Below are positions 51,970-60,251 of a stretch of 64,000 bases of DNA, one piece after another. Source of the DNA: Arthrobacter sp. Soil764 (GTDB lineage Bacteria; Actinomycetota; Actinomycetes; Actinomycetales; Micrococcaceae); assembly GCF_001428075.1 (NCBI RefSeq), contig NZ_LMSI01000021.1:1236-65235 (forward strand). Direction: 5' to 3'. The translations under genes were made by a program, and so were the position numbers. How positions within the stretch are numbered: position 1 is the first letter of the stretch; every line of letters starts with the position of its first letter. The notes below the pieces were generated by a model. The model worked only from the letters and a program-made list of their open reading frames with translations, had not been told where the DNA came from and did not search any database.

Positions 51970-52887
51970 ATGAAGCCCATAAGAATCCTGCTTGCCGCCT
52001 GCCTGCTTTTGGTTTGGCAGCCCGGTCCGGCACAGGCGGACGCCGAAACAGGGCCGGCACTGCAGGGCGCCGCCGCGCTTGGCAATGACATTTCGTGGCC
52101 CCAGTGCGGCGTCGACCTCCCGGCACCCCCGGCGTTCGCGGTGGTGGGTGTCAACGGCGGCAGGCCGGACACGGTCAACCCCTGCCTGGCGGCCCAACTG
52201 GGATGGGCGGACCAAACGTCAGAGGCGGCCGGAGGAACGCCTGCGGCTGTATACGTGAACACCGCGGCAACAGGACCTGTGGATTCACTGTGGTGGCCGG
52301 CAGCCAACACGTACCGCGGTATGGACATCAATAATCCCTACGGGATGTGTGATGGCAGTGAAACCCCTGCGTGCGCCTACGTTCACGGATACGCCATGGC
52401 CTCTAACGACGTGGAGATCCTGAAGGAATCGGGCGACGCCGTGATGCGGCGCATGTGGTGGCTGGACGTGGAAACCGGCAACAGCTGGCTGTGGGACAAG
52501 GCCGTCAATGCTGCCGAACTGGAGGGCATGACCTCGTACCTGGAGAGCACCGGCGTAGAGGTGGGGATCTACTCTACCGGCTATCAATTCGGCGAAATCG
52601 TGGGCGAGGTGGGTCCAGGCAGCAACCTCTACCGGCTGCGGAACTGGCTGGCCGGCGCCGAATCCACATCATCTGCCCGGGAATACTGCGCAGCTTCCCC
52701 CCTCACGTCCGGCGGCAGCGTCACGCTGACCCAGTTCACTGACGGCGACCTCGACTACAACTACCGGTGCCCCGCCGCCGCCCCGGCACCGGCTCCCCAC
52801 CCGGAGCCGCAGCCGCAGCCGGCTCCGCAACCCGAGAAGACGCGCAGCAGAGCGTACGCGGAATTGCACGCCGCCCAGATCTCTTAA
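51970..52887 (+). CDS. Secreted GH25/DUF1906-like protein with proline-rich tail
   Basis: A 305-residue secreted protein. Signal peptide KPIRILLAACLLLVWQPGPA QA-type. The mature part resembles a glycoside-hydrolase-family-25-like barrel: NDISWPQCG, FAVVGVNGGRPDTVN PCLA, YVNTAATGP, a conserved RMWWLDVETGNSWLW acidic pair, TGVEVGIYSTGYQFGEI and LTQFTDGDLDYNY. The C-terminus is a Pro/Glu/Gln linker (PHPEPQPQPAPQPEKTRSRA). Such proteins act on peptidoglycan or similar glycans. No disulphide-rich domain. Start ATG 51970 with GGGGGCCC upstream is weak. It is adjacent to the WXG100 hydrolase locus. Confidence 0.68.
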   Translation: MKPIRILLAACLLLVWQPGPAQADAETGPALQGAAALGNDISWPQCGVDLPAPPAFAVVGVNGGRPDTVNPCLAAQLGWADQTSEAAGGTPAAVYVNTAATGPVDSLWWPAANTYRGMDINNPYGMCDGSETPACAYVHGYAMASNDVEILKESGDAVMRRMWWLDVETGNSWLWDKAVNAAELEGMTSYLESTGVEVGIYSTGYQFGEIVGEVGPGSNLYRLRNWLAGAESTSSAREYCAASPLTSGGSVTLTQFTDGDLDYNYRCPAAAPAPAPHPEPQPQPAPQPEKTRSRAYAELHAAQIS

Positions 52888-52947
52888 ACCCTGCTGACCT
52901 TAATTTCGGCAGGTTCCGCCTGGCACCCGCTCCTGGCTGGCACATTC

Positions 52948-54294
52948 CTATCTGGCGCCCGGCTGCGGCTGGCCCGAAAAGGGGTCCCTGCGTTCCCGGG
53001 GAAGGGCAGGCGGTGGCGGCTTGGTCAGGGAAAACCGGGTGGCTGTGGCAACGACGCCCGCGCCCAGGACCCCGCCCAGCACCGCGGTGGACTGCATCAG
53101 GGAAGGGTCCTTGCTGCCCGCCACCAAGCGGGCTGCCTCCTGGTACCCGCCGAGATTGTGGCCCGGTCCCAGTCCGGCGTCTTCTCCACCGCGCACATAG
53201 AGGTCGTTGGTCACTGTCACCGTGACCTGGTTCCGGGCGTCCCGGTTGGCCACACCGTCGCTGCCTGGGACCCAGTCCGTGCGGTGTTCCAGGTGGAGGG
53301 TGCTGACCTCGGGGGGAGGCGTGATGCGTGAAATGGGCGATCCGGCAGTCAGGACGTACTTCATGTCGTACTCCTTCAGGAACTCCCGGTCTGCCGCCAA
53401 GTTCATGGCGTGGATGCCGCCCTGGCTGTAACCCACTGCCACCACGTCCGCTCCCGGCTGGGCACCGGCCGCCCGGAGCGCCTGGAGGACACCGGCATTC
53501 ACCTGCCGGGAGCTGCTGCCCAGGGCATCGGCAATCCCGGCAAGATCGAAAGGATTGGTGCCTTTGTCTTCGTTATGCACCTGGGTTCCCGGTACCACCA
53601 CCACATATGCCTTCGCACCCTTGTTGTCCACCTCGATGACTTCGATGTAGCCGCTGCCGCGCTCCTCGACCAGCCTGACCCGTTCAAGCAGGCCGGCAGG
53701 CGTGGCGTCCAGGTCGATGGGCACCCGTTCTTCCCGCTTTGCCGTAACCGCGCCCGGACGCAACGCGGGGTTGATTCCCTCAACCAAAGACTTCAGCAGC
53801 GGCAGGTTGGTGACTGCATTCGCCACCAGCATCTCCATGGCATCTCCATTGAGGAATCCTGTCCGCCAGAAGTCCACATGCTTCTGGAATTCAACATCAG
53901 GATCCGACAGGCCCAGCATCCACTGCGTGTGGGCGGCCGATTCGGCGATGTCGTAGTCCCGCCTGCAGCTCCGCACCTGGCTGCTGATCCGCTGCAGCTC
54001 CAGCCGGACCCGGAGGACCGCGTCCCGCGCCTCCCCCACGGCAATGAGCGCGGCAGTCCCCGTGGTTCGCGGCTGGTTTTGGTACGAACCAAGCTCCTGC
54101 CACGTCCCGGAGAGTTCCGCCTCGATCGAGGCGAGGCGGCCGACGAGGCCATCAAGCTTTCCGGCCCCCACATCCAGTTCCTCCAATTGGACGGTGATGC
54201 CGCCCACGCCACCGGAAATTGTCAGGATGCCGTCCGGGGGCGGGGGTGAGACGTGGATGGGTCCTCCTGAGCCGGCGGGTGTTGAATCGGCCAT
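52948..54294 (-). CDS. Alpha/beta hydrolase with WXG100-like helical N-terminus
   Basis: A 448-residue protein. Residues ~35-125 are helices of WXG100 type (LDGLVGRLASIEAELSGTWQ; ARDAVLRVRLELQRISSQVR). The C-terminal half is an alpha/beta hydrolase: oxyanion AYVVVVPGTQVHNEDKGTNP, nucleophile elbow VVAVGYSQGGIHAMNLAA with Ser290, Asp region LEHRTDWVPGSDG, and His in LGPGHNLGGYQEAA. The GYSQGG elbow resembles cutinase-like lipases. A hydrophobic segment near residue 410 (TAVLGGVLGAGVVATATRFS) may be a membrane anchor. The ATG 54294 overlaps the stop of the WXG100 gene by one base, so both are translated together. Secretion through a type VII system is likely by context. Confidence 0.72.
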   Translation of the reverse strand: MADSTPAGSGGPIHVSPPPPDGILTISGGVGGITVQLEELDVGAGKLDGLVGRLASIEAELSGTWQELGSYQNQPRTTGTAALIAVGEARDAVLRVRLELQRISSQVRSCRRDYDIAESAAHTQWMLGLSDPDVEFQKHVDFWRTGFLNGDAMEMLVANAVTNLPLLKSLVEGINPALRPGAVTAKREERVPIDLDATPAGLLERVRLVEERGSGYIEVIEVDNKGAKAYVVVVPGTQVHNEDKGTNPFDLAGIADALGSSSRQVNAGVLQALRAAGAQPGADVVAVGYSQGGIHAMNLAADREFLKEYDMKYVLTAGSPISRITPPPEVSTLHLEHRTDWVPGSDGVANRDARNQVTVTVTNDLYVRGGEDAGLGPGHNLGGYQEAARLVAGSKDPSLMQSTAVLGGVLGAGVVATATRFSLTKPPPPALPRERRDPFSGQPQPGAR

Positions 54295-54596
54295 CAGAAG
54301 CGGTTGCCAGGCGAACAATCGGCGGTCAACGCTGCCCGCGCGTGGGCGGCCACTGCGGCAGCGGCTTCCTGCAGCCGGTCCAGCGCCCTCCGGACCGCCA
54401 CCGCCTGCAGGCTTACCGAATCGCGGTACGCCTGCCCGGCGGGCGATTCCCAGTTCACCAATTGAATCTCGTGAAATCCTGCAAGTACCTCTTCCGTCCT
54501 GTCAGAGCATTGGGCCACCCTTCGGCCGAGCTCCTGGACTTCAAGGCTGACGCCCAGCCCGTGGCCCCATATTCCGTCCGTCAGATCGTTCCCCAT
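54294..54596 (-). CDS. WXG100-family protein
   Basis: A 100-residue helical protein, exactly the WXG100 size. Trp49-Glu-Ser in LVNWESPAGQAYRDSV occupies the hallmark loop, with Ser in place of Gly, flanked by two helices (QELGRRVAQCSDRTEEVLAG; RRALDRLQEAAAAVAAHARA). The start is ATG 54596 after AGGAAGC; the longer frame upstream is unlike the family. It is translationally coupled to the WXG-hydrolase gene, which is typical for an Esx-type partner or chaperone. Confidence 0.75.
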   Translation of the reverse strand: MGNDLTDGIWGHGLGVSLEVQELGRRVAQCSDRTEEVLAGFHEIQLVNWESPAGQAYRDSVSLQAVAVRRALDRLQEAAAAVAAHARAALTADCSPGNRF

Positions 54597-54763
54597 GCCA
54601 GCTTCCTGTCGCCGCCTCCCGGGCACATGATTCGCCCTAACCTTGCTGATTCCAACGCTAGGGAGGCCCCCCTTCCCGGGGTAAGCACCTCCGCCCGCTA
54701 TGTGGATAAGTAACGTGGATAACCGGCTAAAGCCGCCGCGGCAGTTCATGAAAGAATCAGCAC

Positions 54764-56206
54764 ATGCCTGAAACCGCCGCCACAGCTGATACCCGTACGC
54801 CCTCAGGACGCCTGGCCCTCGCCGCGTCCCCGGAAAAAATCGCGCTCGGCCCGCTGGACGGCCGCTACCAGTCCGCCGTCGCGCCCCTCGTTGACTACCT
54901 GTCCGAGGCAGCCCTCAACCGCGACCGCGTGGCCGTAGAAGTCGAATGGCTTATCCACCTGACCAGCAACAACGTCCTTCCGGGCGCCGGTCCCCTGAGC
55001 CGGGAGCAGCAGGACCAGCTCCGCGCCATCGTCACCGAATTCGACGCCGCTTCCGTGGCCGAACTCGCAGAGATCGAGGCCGTCACAGTCCACGATGTCA
55101 AAGCCGTGGAGTACTACATCGGCCGCCGCCTGTCTTCGATCGGCATCGAAAACCTGACCGCCATGGTGCACTTCGGCTGCACCTCAGAGGACATCAACAA
55201 CCTGTCCTACGCGCTCGGGATCAAGGGAGCGGTGGAGGACGTGTGGCTGCCCGCAGCCCGCGCCCTGGTAGGACAGATCAGCAAAATGGCGGAAGACAAC
55301 CGCGCCGTCCCCATGCTGTCCCGGACCCACGGGCAGCCGGCCACCCCCACCACGCTGGGCAAGGAGCTGGCCGTCGTCGCGCACCGGCTTACCCGCCAGC
55401 TGGACCGTATCGCCAAGACGGAGTACCTGGGCAAAATCAACGGTGCCACCGGCACGTACGCCGCCCATGTGGCCTCCGTGCCGGGTGCCGACTGGCAGCA
55501 GGTGTCCAGGACGTTCGTGGAGGCACTGGGACTGACGTGGAACCCGTTGACCACGCAGATCGAGAGCCACGACTGGCAGGCAGAACTGTATGCCGACGTG
55601 GCGCGTTTCAACCGCATCCTCCACAACGTCTGCACGGACATCTGGAGCTACATCTCCATTGGTTACTTCGCGCAGATCCCTGTTGCCGGCGCCACGGGTT
55701 CGTCCACGATGCCGCACAAGGTCAACCCCATCCGCTTCGAAAACGCAGAAGCGAACCTGGAGATCTCCAACGGACTGCTGGACACCTTGGGCGCAACACT
55801 GGTCACCTCCCGCTGGCAGCGCGACCTCACAGACTCCTCCAGCCAGCGCAACATCGGGGTGGCGTTCGGCCACTCGCTGCTCGCCATTTCCAACGTGGCC
55901 AAGGGCCTGGAACGCCTGGACGTCGCTGAGGACGTGCTGGCCGGAGACCTCGATACCAACTGGGAAGTCCTGGGCGAGGCAATCCAGATGGTCATGCGCG
56001 CCGAGGCAATTGCCGGCGTCGAAGGCATGGAAAACCCCTACGAGCGGCTCAAGGACCTTACGCGCGGCCAGCGCGTGGACGCTGCCCGCATGCAGGAGTT
56101 TGTGCAGGGCCTGGGCCTTTCGCCGGAGGCCGAGGCCCGTCTCCTGGCCCTCACGCCCGGCAAGTACACGGGCATCGCTGACCAGTTGGTGGACCACCTG
56201 AAGTAA
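54764..56206 (+). CDS. purB: Adenylosuccinate lyase
   Basis: A 480-residue fumarase/aspartase-superfamily enzyme that cleaves SAICAR and adenylosuccinate in purine synthesis. The opening LGPLDGRYQSAVAPLVDYLS is characteristic; MVHFGCTSEDINNLSYAL, RTHGQPATPTTLGKELAVVA and the signature GSSTMPHKVNPIRFENAEAN follow, with the catalytic Ser/His set. Length is standard. It is divergent from the WXG100 gene and ends at a hairpin. Confidence 0.96.
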   Translation: MPETAATADTRTPSGRLALAASPEKIALGPLDGRYQSAVAPLVDYLSEAALNRDRVAVEVEWLIHLTSNNVLPGAGPLSREQQDQLRAIVTEFDAASVAELAEIEAVTVHDVKAVEYYIGRRLSSIGIENLTAMVHFGCTSEDINNLSYALGIKGAVEDVWLPAARALVGQISKMAEDNRAVPMLSRTHGQPATPTTLGKELAVVAHRLTRQLDRIAKTEYLGKINGATGTYAAHVASVPGADWQQVSRTFVEALGLTWNPLTTQIESHDWQAELYADVARFNRILHNVCTDIWSYISIGYFAQIPVAGATGSSTMPHKVNPIRFENAEANLEISNGLLDTLGATLVTSRWQRDLTDSSSQRNIGVAFGHSLLAISNVAKGLERLDVAEDVLAGDLDTNWEVLGEAIQMVMRAEAIAGVEGMENPYERLKDLTRGQRVDAARMQEFVQGLGLSPEAEARLLALTPGKYTGIADQLVDHLK

Positions 56207-56237
56207 GGCCCGCAGCAGGGCAGGAACATACGACGGC

Positions 56238-56266
56238 GGCGCCGGGCTCCCACGGGGCCCGGCGCC
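56238..56266 (+). terminator. Terminator of purB
   Basis: A 9-bp stem (56238-56246 with 56258-56266, arm GGCGCCGGG) plus further pairing in the loop, followed by TTTCC, 32 bp after the purB stop. Confidence 0.7.
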
Positions 56267-56336
56267 TTTCCGCGCCCCGCAGCGTGACGGCCCTCCGCCG
56301 TGCGTCGGCCACCTTCCGGGGTGCGAAACTGGAATC

Positions 56337-57014
56337 ATGAAGTTGCTCCTGATCCGCCACGGCGAAACCCCCGGCAACGTGCTGGGCCAGTTGGATACCG
56401 ACCACCCCGGCCCCGGACTGACCGAACTGGGCGAACGCCAAGCGGAGGCCATGGCACGCTCCCTTGCCAACGAACGCATCGGCGCCCTCTATGCCTCCAC
56501 GCTGATCAGGACCCAGATCACCGCTGCACCGCTGGCGCGGCTGCACACCCTTGATATCGAGGTACTGGACGGGCTGCACGAAATCGAGGCGGGGTCGCTG
56601 GAGAAACTCACCGACCACGAATCCCACAAGCGGTATATGGGGACGGTGATCTCCTGGGCGGCCGGAGACCTGGACCTCCGGATGCCTGCAGGTCCGAACG
56701 GCCACGCCTTTTTTGAACGGTTTGACGCCGCCATCGCCGAGGTGGCGGAGCGGGCCGAAAGGCAACAGCATGGCACCGTTGCCGTGGTCAGCCATGGTGC
56801 CGCGATCCGCACCTGGGCCGGGCTCCGGGCGGACGGTGCCGACCACGAATTCGCAGCCCGCCACGTCCTGGCTAATACCGGGATCGTGGCGTTGGAGGGC
56901 GACCTGCGTGCGGGCTGGAACCTGATCCACTGGGACGGGAGCCCGGTGGGTGGCCTTGCCCTGGCAGACCCAACCGCCGAGGACCCTACGGGGCGGGATG
57001 TGTCCGCGCCCTAA
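56337..57014 (+). CDS. Histidine phosphatase family protein (phosphoglycerate-mutase-like)
   Basis: A 225-residue phosphatase. The catalytic RHGE motif is LLLIRHGETPGNVLGQL at residue 7; GLTELGERQAEAMARSL, YASTLIRTQITAAPLA and the second His in VAVVSHGAAIRTWAG are all present. No mutase-specific insertions, so it is probably a general phosphomonoesterase. It converges with the kinase gene, overlapping by 4 bp. Confidence 0.88.
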   Translation: MKLLLIRHGETPGNVLGQLDTDHPGPGLTELGERQAEAMARSLANERIGALYASTLIRTQITAAPLARLHTLDIEVLDGLHEIEAGSLEKLTDHESHKRYMGTVISWAAGDLDLRMPAGPNGHAFFERFDAAIAEVAERAERQQHGTVAVVSHGAAIRTWAGLRADGADHEFAARHVLANTGIVALEGDLRAGWNLIHWDGSPVGGLALADPTAEDPTGRDVSAP

Positions 57015-57994
57015 ACGCGCTGGCGGTGGCGCCGGGGGGAAAATAAGCCCATTACCCTGCACGGGACTGCGTCCGGCTGAACCGGCCGGGGGCCGTAGCT
57101 GGGCTGGCTGGCCTGGCTGGCTTCTGCGGGCACTGGCACCACGGGAATCAGCCGCGCGGCCAAAGCCGCGGCGCCTGCCGCCGTCGGCCGTTCCCTGGGG
57201 TCCATGGCGGTGAGGGCACGCAGCAGGACAGCCCATTCACCGAGCTGGTCCGGAACGTCCGGGGACCGAAGGGTCCGCGCCACGAGGGATTCGATGGCGG
57301 TGCCCGGATACGCCTTGGAGCCGGTGAGAAGCTCCAGCAGGACCAGCCCCATGGAGTACACATCCCAGGAGGGCTCCACCGGACCGCCGGATGCCTGCTC
57401 AGGGCTCATGTAATGCACGGTGCCGGAGGAAATTCCGGGCTCGGGCGCAGACCCCGCCGCGGCGGCGATGCCAAAATCAATGATCCGGACGGGACTTCTG
57501 CGCAGGCCGCTCAGCATGAGGTTGGCCGGCTTGATGTCACGGTGAACGAGTCCGCTGGAGTGGACGTGGGCCAGCGCAGCGAAAAAATTCCGAGCCCACA
57601 GCGCAACATCGGTCGGACCGGGGTTCTGTGCCCGGATGGTTTCGGCGAGGCTCGTGCCAAAAGCCAGTTCCTCCACCAGAAAGGGACGCCCGGAATAATG
57701 CCCGCCCCCAGGCATAACGCCCTGGGCAAGAAGACGCGCAATGGAGGGGTGGTTGAGCTTGGCCAAAACGTCGGCTTCATTGCGGAGCCGCTGGTGCTGC
57801 TTCCGGCCATTGGCTGAGGCGATCTTTACTGCGGCATCAGGACCGCCCTCCAGGTCAACCGCGCGAAATACCTCGGCAGCAGCCCCACGGCCCAAGCGTT
57901 CCCTGAGCTGGTAGCGCCCGGCAATACGACCGCCGGCCCCGGGTTTCATCGAGTCAAGCGGCAGTGCCGGCGCTGCTGTCGCCGCGATGCTCAT
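57011..57994 (-). CDS. Hanks-type serine/threonine protein kinase (cytosolic)
   Basis: A 327-residue kinase. Gly-rich loop LGRGAAAEVFRAVD, ATP-anchoring Lys57 (DAAVKIAS), catalytic loop LVHRDIKPANLML, DFG in IIDFGIAAAAGS, and activation segment TVHYMSPEQASGG. No transmembrane helix or PASTA domain, unlike PknB; residues 290-327 are a Ser/Pro/Arg tail. ATG 57994 overlaps the upstream gene's stop by 4 nt, so translation is coupled to the small Cys protein at 57991-58305. Substrates unknown; that protein is the obvious candidate. Confidence 0.88.
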   Translation of the reverse strand: MSIAATAAPALPLDSMKPGAGGRIAGRYQLRERLGRGAAAEVFRAVDLEGGPDAAVKIASANGRKQHQRLRNEADVLAKLNHPSIARLLAQGVMPGGGHYSGRPFLVEELAFGTSLAETIRAQNPGPTDVALWARNFFAALAHVHSSGLVHRDIKPANLMLSGLRRSPVRIIDFGIAAAAGSAPEPGISSGTVHYMSPEQASGGPVEPSWDVYSMGLVLLELLTGSKAYPGTAIESLVARTLRSPDVPDQLGEWAVLLRALTAMDPRERPTAAGAAALAARLIPVVPVPAEASQASQPSYGPRPVQPDAVPCRVMGLFSPRRHRQRV

Positions 57995-58305
57995 GCGGAA
58001 AGGGCGACGGAGGCGCGCGGTGCGCTGACATCGGCGGCAGGCCAGGCGTCCAGCTGGAATCCGCAGGCGCAGCGCCATACTGGCGGAAGCTCAACGCTTC
58101 CCGTATCGGTTGGCCCGAACGTGTAGCTGGCGCCTTCCCATCCCACGGCCGGCGTCACCAAATGCATGGCGGCCCCGCAGTGAACCGCCGGCTCTCCCTG
58201 CGGCGCAATGGTGCCGTCCAGGGGAAACTGCAGCAGCCCGCCCGTCACGTACGTCACGGCAGCGCCGGGACTGGGCGGTGAAACTTCGGTGAAAGTAACC
58301 AACAC
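57991..58305 (-). CDS. Small Cys-containing protein coupled to the kinase
   Basis: A ~104-residue protein of unknown family, beta-rich (LVTFTEVSPPSPGAAVTYVT, SYTFGPTDTGSVELP), with three Cys: one in AVHCGAAMH and two in a CxC, WRCACGFQLDAW, near the C-terminus. The CxC plus His nearby could bind metal or be redox-active. The start is GTG 58305, 8 nt after GGAG; GTG 58311 is too close. Its stop overlaps the kinase start (ATGA), implying joint production. Two palindromes upstream (58344-58377) probably control the pair. Confidence 0.62.
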   Translation of the reverse strand: MLVTFTEVSPPSPGAAVTYVTGGLLQFPLDGTIAPQGEPAVHCGAAMHLVTPAVGWEGASYTFGPTDTGSVELPPVWRCACGFQLDAWPAADVSAPRASVALSA

Positions 58306-58343
58306 ACTCACGACTCCGTTGGGAAGCAACTTCGGGAACAATC

Positions 58344-58377
58344 GTAAGCTTACATATAACTAGTTGATCTAGCTAGT
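58344..58377. promoter_or_regulatory. Palindrome pair before the kinase operon
   Basis: GTAAGCTTAC (58344-58353) is a perfect 10-bp palindrome; ACTAG (58359-58363) and CTAGT (58373-58377) form a second dyad with a 9-bp spacer. They lie between the MarR stop and the small-protein gene. Confidence 0.5.
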
Positions 58378-58381
58378 CCAC

Positions 58382-58897
58382 CTAGTGAATTTTATTGTTT
58401 CCGGCTTCAGGAGCTTGAAGGGCTTCGGTCATCCGCTGGAGGAAATCCACCACCACGCGCGCCTCGTCCGCTGTCAGGCCTTCGGCCACCTGCATCATCC
58501 GGCGATGCATTGCACCAAGCGTCTCCCGGACTTCCTTGTCCGATTCACCCGTGGGAATGACGACGACGGAACGGCGGTCGGTGGGGTGTGGCTCGCGCCG
58601 GACGTGTCCGCTGGCAACCAGACGGTCGATCAGGGAGGTAGTGGAAGCGCTAGTAATATTGAGGAACTGGCTCAGGTCCTTGGGGACAACCTGCTTGCCG
58701 GAGGCCTGGACACGCAGCAGGTACCGGAGTGCAAGAATGTCGGTCTCCCCCATGCCCATGGAGTCCCTGGTGGAGCGGCGGATTTCCGTCTCGGCTGCCC
58801 GATAGTCCCGCAGCGACTTCAATACCGCAGCACTATAGTCCAGCTGCCCGTCGGGTCCGTACCAGTAACCGGATCCCTCGTTGCCCATAGAAACCAT
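58382..58897 (-). CDS. MarR-family regulator
   Basis: A 171-residue MarR protein. The winged helix is LSQFLNITSASTTSLIDRLV and the wing GHVRREPHPTDRRSVVVIPT; the dimer helix follows. An Asn/Gly-rich tail precedes the N-terminus (MVSMGNEGSGYWYGPDGQLD). The neighbouring kinase operon lies downstream on the same strand and a GNAT gene lies divergent, so either may be controlled. Starts at ATG 58897 or 58888 are both plausible. Confidence 0.84.
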   Translation of the reverse strand: MVSMGNEGSGYWYGPDGQLDYSAAVLKSLRDYRAAETEIRRSTRDSMGMGETDILALRYLLRVQASGKQVVPKDLSQFLNITSASTTSLIDRLVASGHVRREPHPTDRRSVVVIPTGESDKEVRETLGAMHRRMMQVAEGLTADEARVVVDFLQRMTEALQAPEAGNNKIH

Positions 58898-59054
58898 GTA
58901 CCTACTTTAGACCAACTGGTAACTAGGCTGCCGAGCAACCTTGAGAATGCCTTCCTGGTTGACGTTATCCAGGTGCTAACCGCCAGGAAACACCTCCGTA
59001 ACTCCTCCCGCCTAGCCTTATCAGGCATACCCCCTCCGGCGAATCGAGGCAGAT

Positions 59055-59558
59055 ATGCAGACCAACCCAAGGCTGAACATCCGGCAGGTCTCCTGGTCCC
59101 ACCCTGTTGGTGCCGACCTTCGCCGCGCCCAGCAGGCCGAACTTGACGCCCGCTTTGGCCGGCCTGACCACGAACCCGGCCAGCCGCCGTCGGGCGCCGA
59201 CTGCGCAGTCTTCCTGGTGGCATACGACAAGGGCTCCGGTCAGCCCGTGGGCTGCGGGGGACTGCGGCTCCTCGATTCATCAACAGCCGAAATCAAGCGT
59301 CTCTACGTACTGCCCTATACCCGCGGGTCCGGCGTGGCCAGCTCCATCCTGGCAGCCCTGGAAGCAGAGGCACACAAGCAGGGGATCACCCGCATCAAGG
59401 CGGAGGCAGGGTCCGCCCAGCCGGACGGCCGGAACTTCTACCAGAACTCGGGGTTCGAGGCCATCCCGAACTTTGGCCCTTACGTCGGAGTGGAACACTC
59501 GTACTGCTACGCCAAGAGCATCAATGCCCGCAGCGCAGCGCAAACCGCCATGGCTTAG
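59055..59558 (+). CDS. GNAT-family acetyltransferase
   Basis: A 167-residue GNAT. VFLVAYDKGSGQPVGCGGLR is the middle strand pair, and the acetyl-CoA loop RLYVLPYTRGSGVASSILAA contains the R-G-S-G-V variant of the R/Q-x-x-G-x-G/A motif. FYQNSGFEAIPNFGPYVGVE closes the fold. It is divergent from the MarR gene (157 bp between), which is a plausible regulator. Substrate unknown. Confidence 0.85.
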   Translation: MQTNPRLNIRQVSWSHPVGADLRRAQQAELDARFGRPDHEPGQPPSGADCAVFLVAYDKGSGQPVGCGGLRLLDSSTAEIKRLYVLPYTRGSGVASSILAALEAEAHKQGITRIKAEAGSAQPDGRNFYQNSGFEAIPNFGPYVGVEHSYCYAKSINARSAAQTAMA

Positions 59559-59648
59559 CACCGGACCCTGGCATTGCACGTTCCGCATGCCGTCACCTGG
59601 CACCGTCACACTGGGAGTGCGCGCAGCCCCGTCAGCTAATCTCAGCCT

Positions 59649-60083
59649 ATGGAAACAGCGGACATCACCTTCCGGACCCGCAAGTGGGTCCGCCCCGAGG
59701 ACCTCAACGCCAACGGGACGCTCTTTGGCGGCAGCCTGCTGAAGTGGATAGACGAAGAAGCCGCAATCTACGCCATCCTCCAGCTGGGAAACGGCCGTGC
59801 CGTCACCAAGTACATCTCGGAGATCAACTTCGTCAGCTCGGCAGTCCAGGGCGACCTCATCGAGATGGGCCTCACGGCCACAAGGTTCGGGCGGACCTCG
59901 CTGACCATGCGCGCGGAGGTCCGCAACATGATCACCCGGCAAAGCATCCTCACCATCGAGGAGATCGTGTTCGTGAACCTGAACCAGGACGGCAAGCCCG
60001 AACCGCACGGCTACACGGAAATCACCTACGACCGGGACCGGATCCCCACCCATCACCTGACCGGGACAGTCGCCAAGGACTAA
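59649..60083 (+). CDS. Acyl-CoA thioesterase (hotdog fold)
   Basis: A 144-residue hotdog-fold enzyme that hydrolyses acyl-CoA. VRPEDLNANGTLFGGSLLKW contains the conserved NxxGxxFGG loop, with Asp in WIDEEAAIYA positioned for catalysis, and SEINFVSSAVQGDLIEMG and EEIVFVNLNQDGKPEPHGYT follow, as in YciA-type thioesterases. It is 90 bp after the GNAT gene and ends at an ideal terminator. Confidence 0.88.
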   Translation: METADITFRTRKWVRPEDLNANGTLFGGSLLKWIDEEAAIYAILQLGNGRAVTKYISEINFVSSAVQGDLIEMGLTATRFGRTSLTMRAEVRNMITRQSILTIEEIVFVNLNQDGKPEPHGYTEITYDRDRIPTHHLTGTVAKD

Positions 60084-60145
60084 CGTTCGCCCCTGGTTCA
60101 TACCCAGGGCACCCACCGTTTCCCGGGCTGGACCAATGTGGGCAG

Positions 60146-60188
60146 CCGGGCTGTTTATCGAATCGATAGCTATAACAGCCCGGTTTTT
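60146..60188 (+). terminator. Intrinsic terminator with U-tract
   Basis: A 10-bp stem (60146-60155 with 60174-60183, arm CCGGGCTGTT) with an inner TATCG/CGATA stem, followed by five T residues (60184-60188). A textbook Rho-independent terminator for the thioesterase gene. Confidence 0.9.
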
Positions 60189-60251
60189 GTCATGCCCGGC
60201 TATAGGCTGTGCGGACATGCTCCGATTCCAGTCCAGAAATGAGTCCTGATC

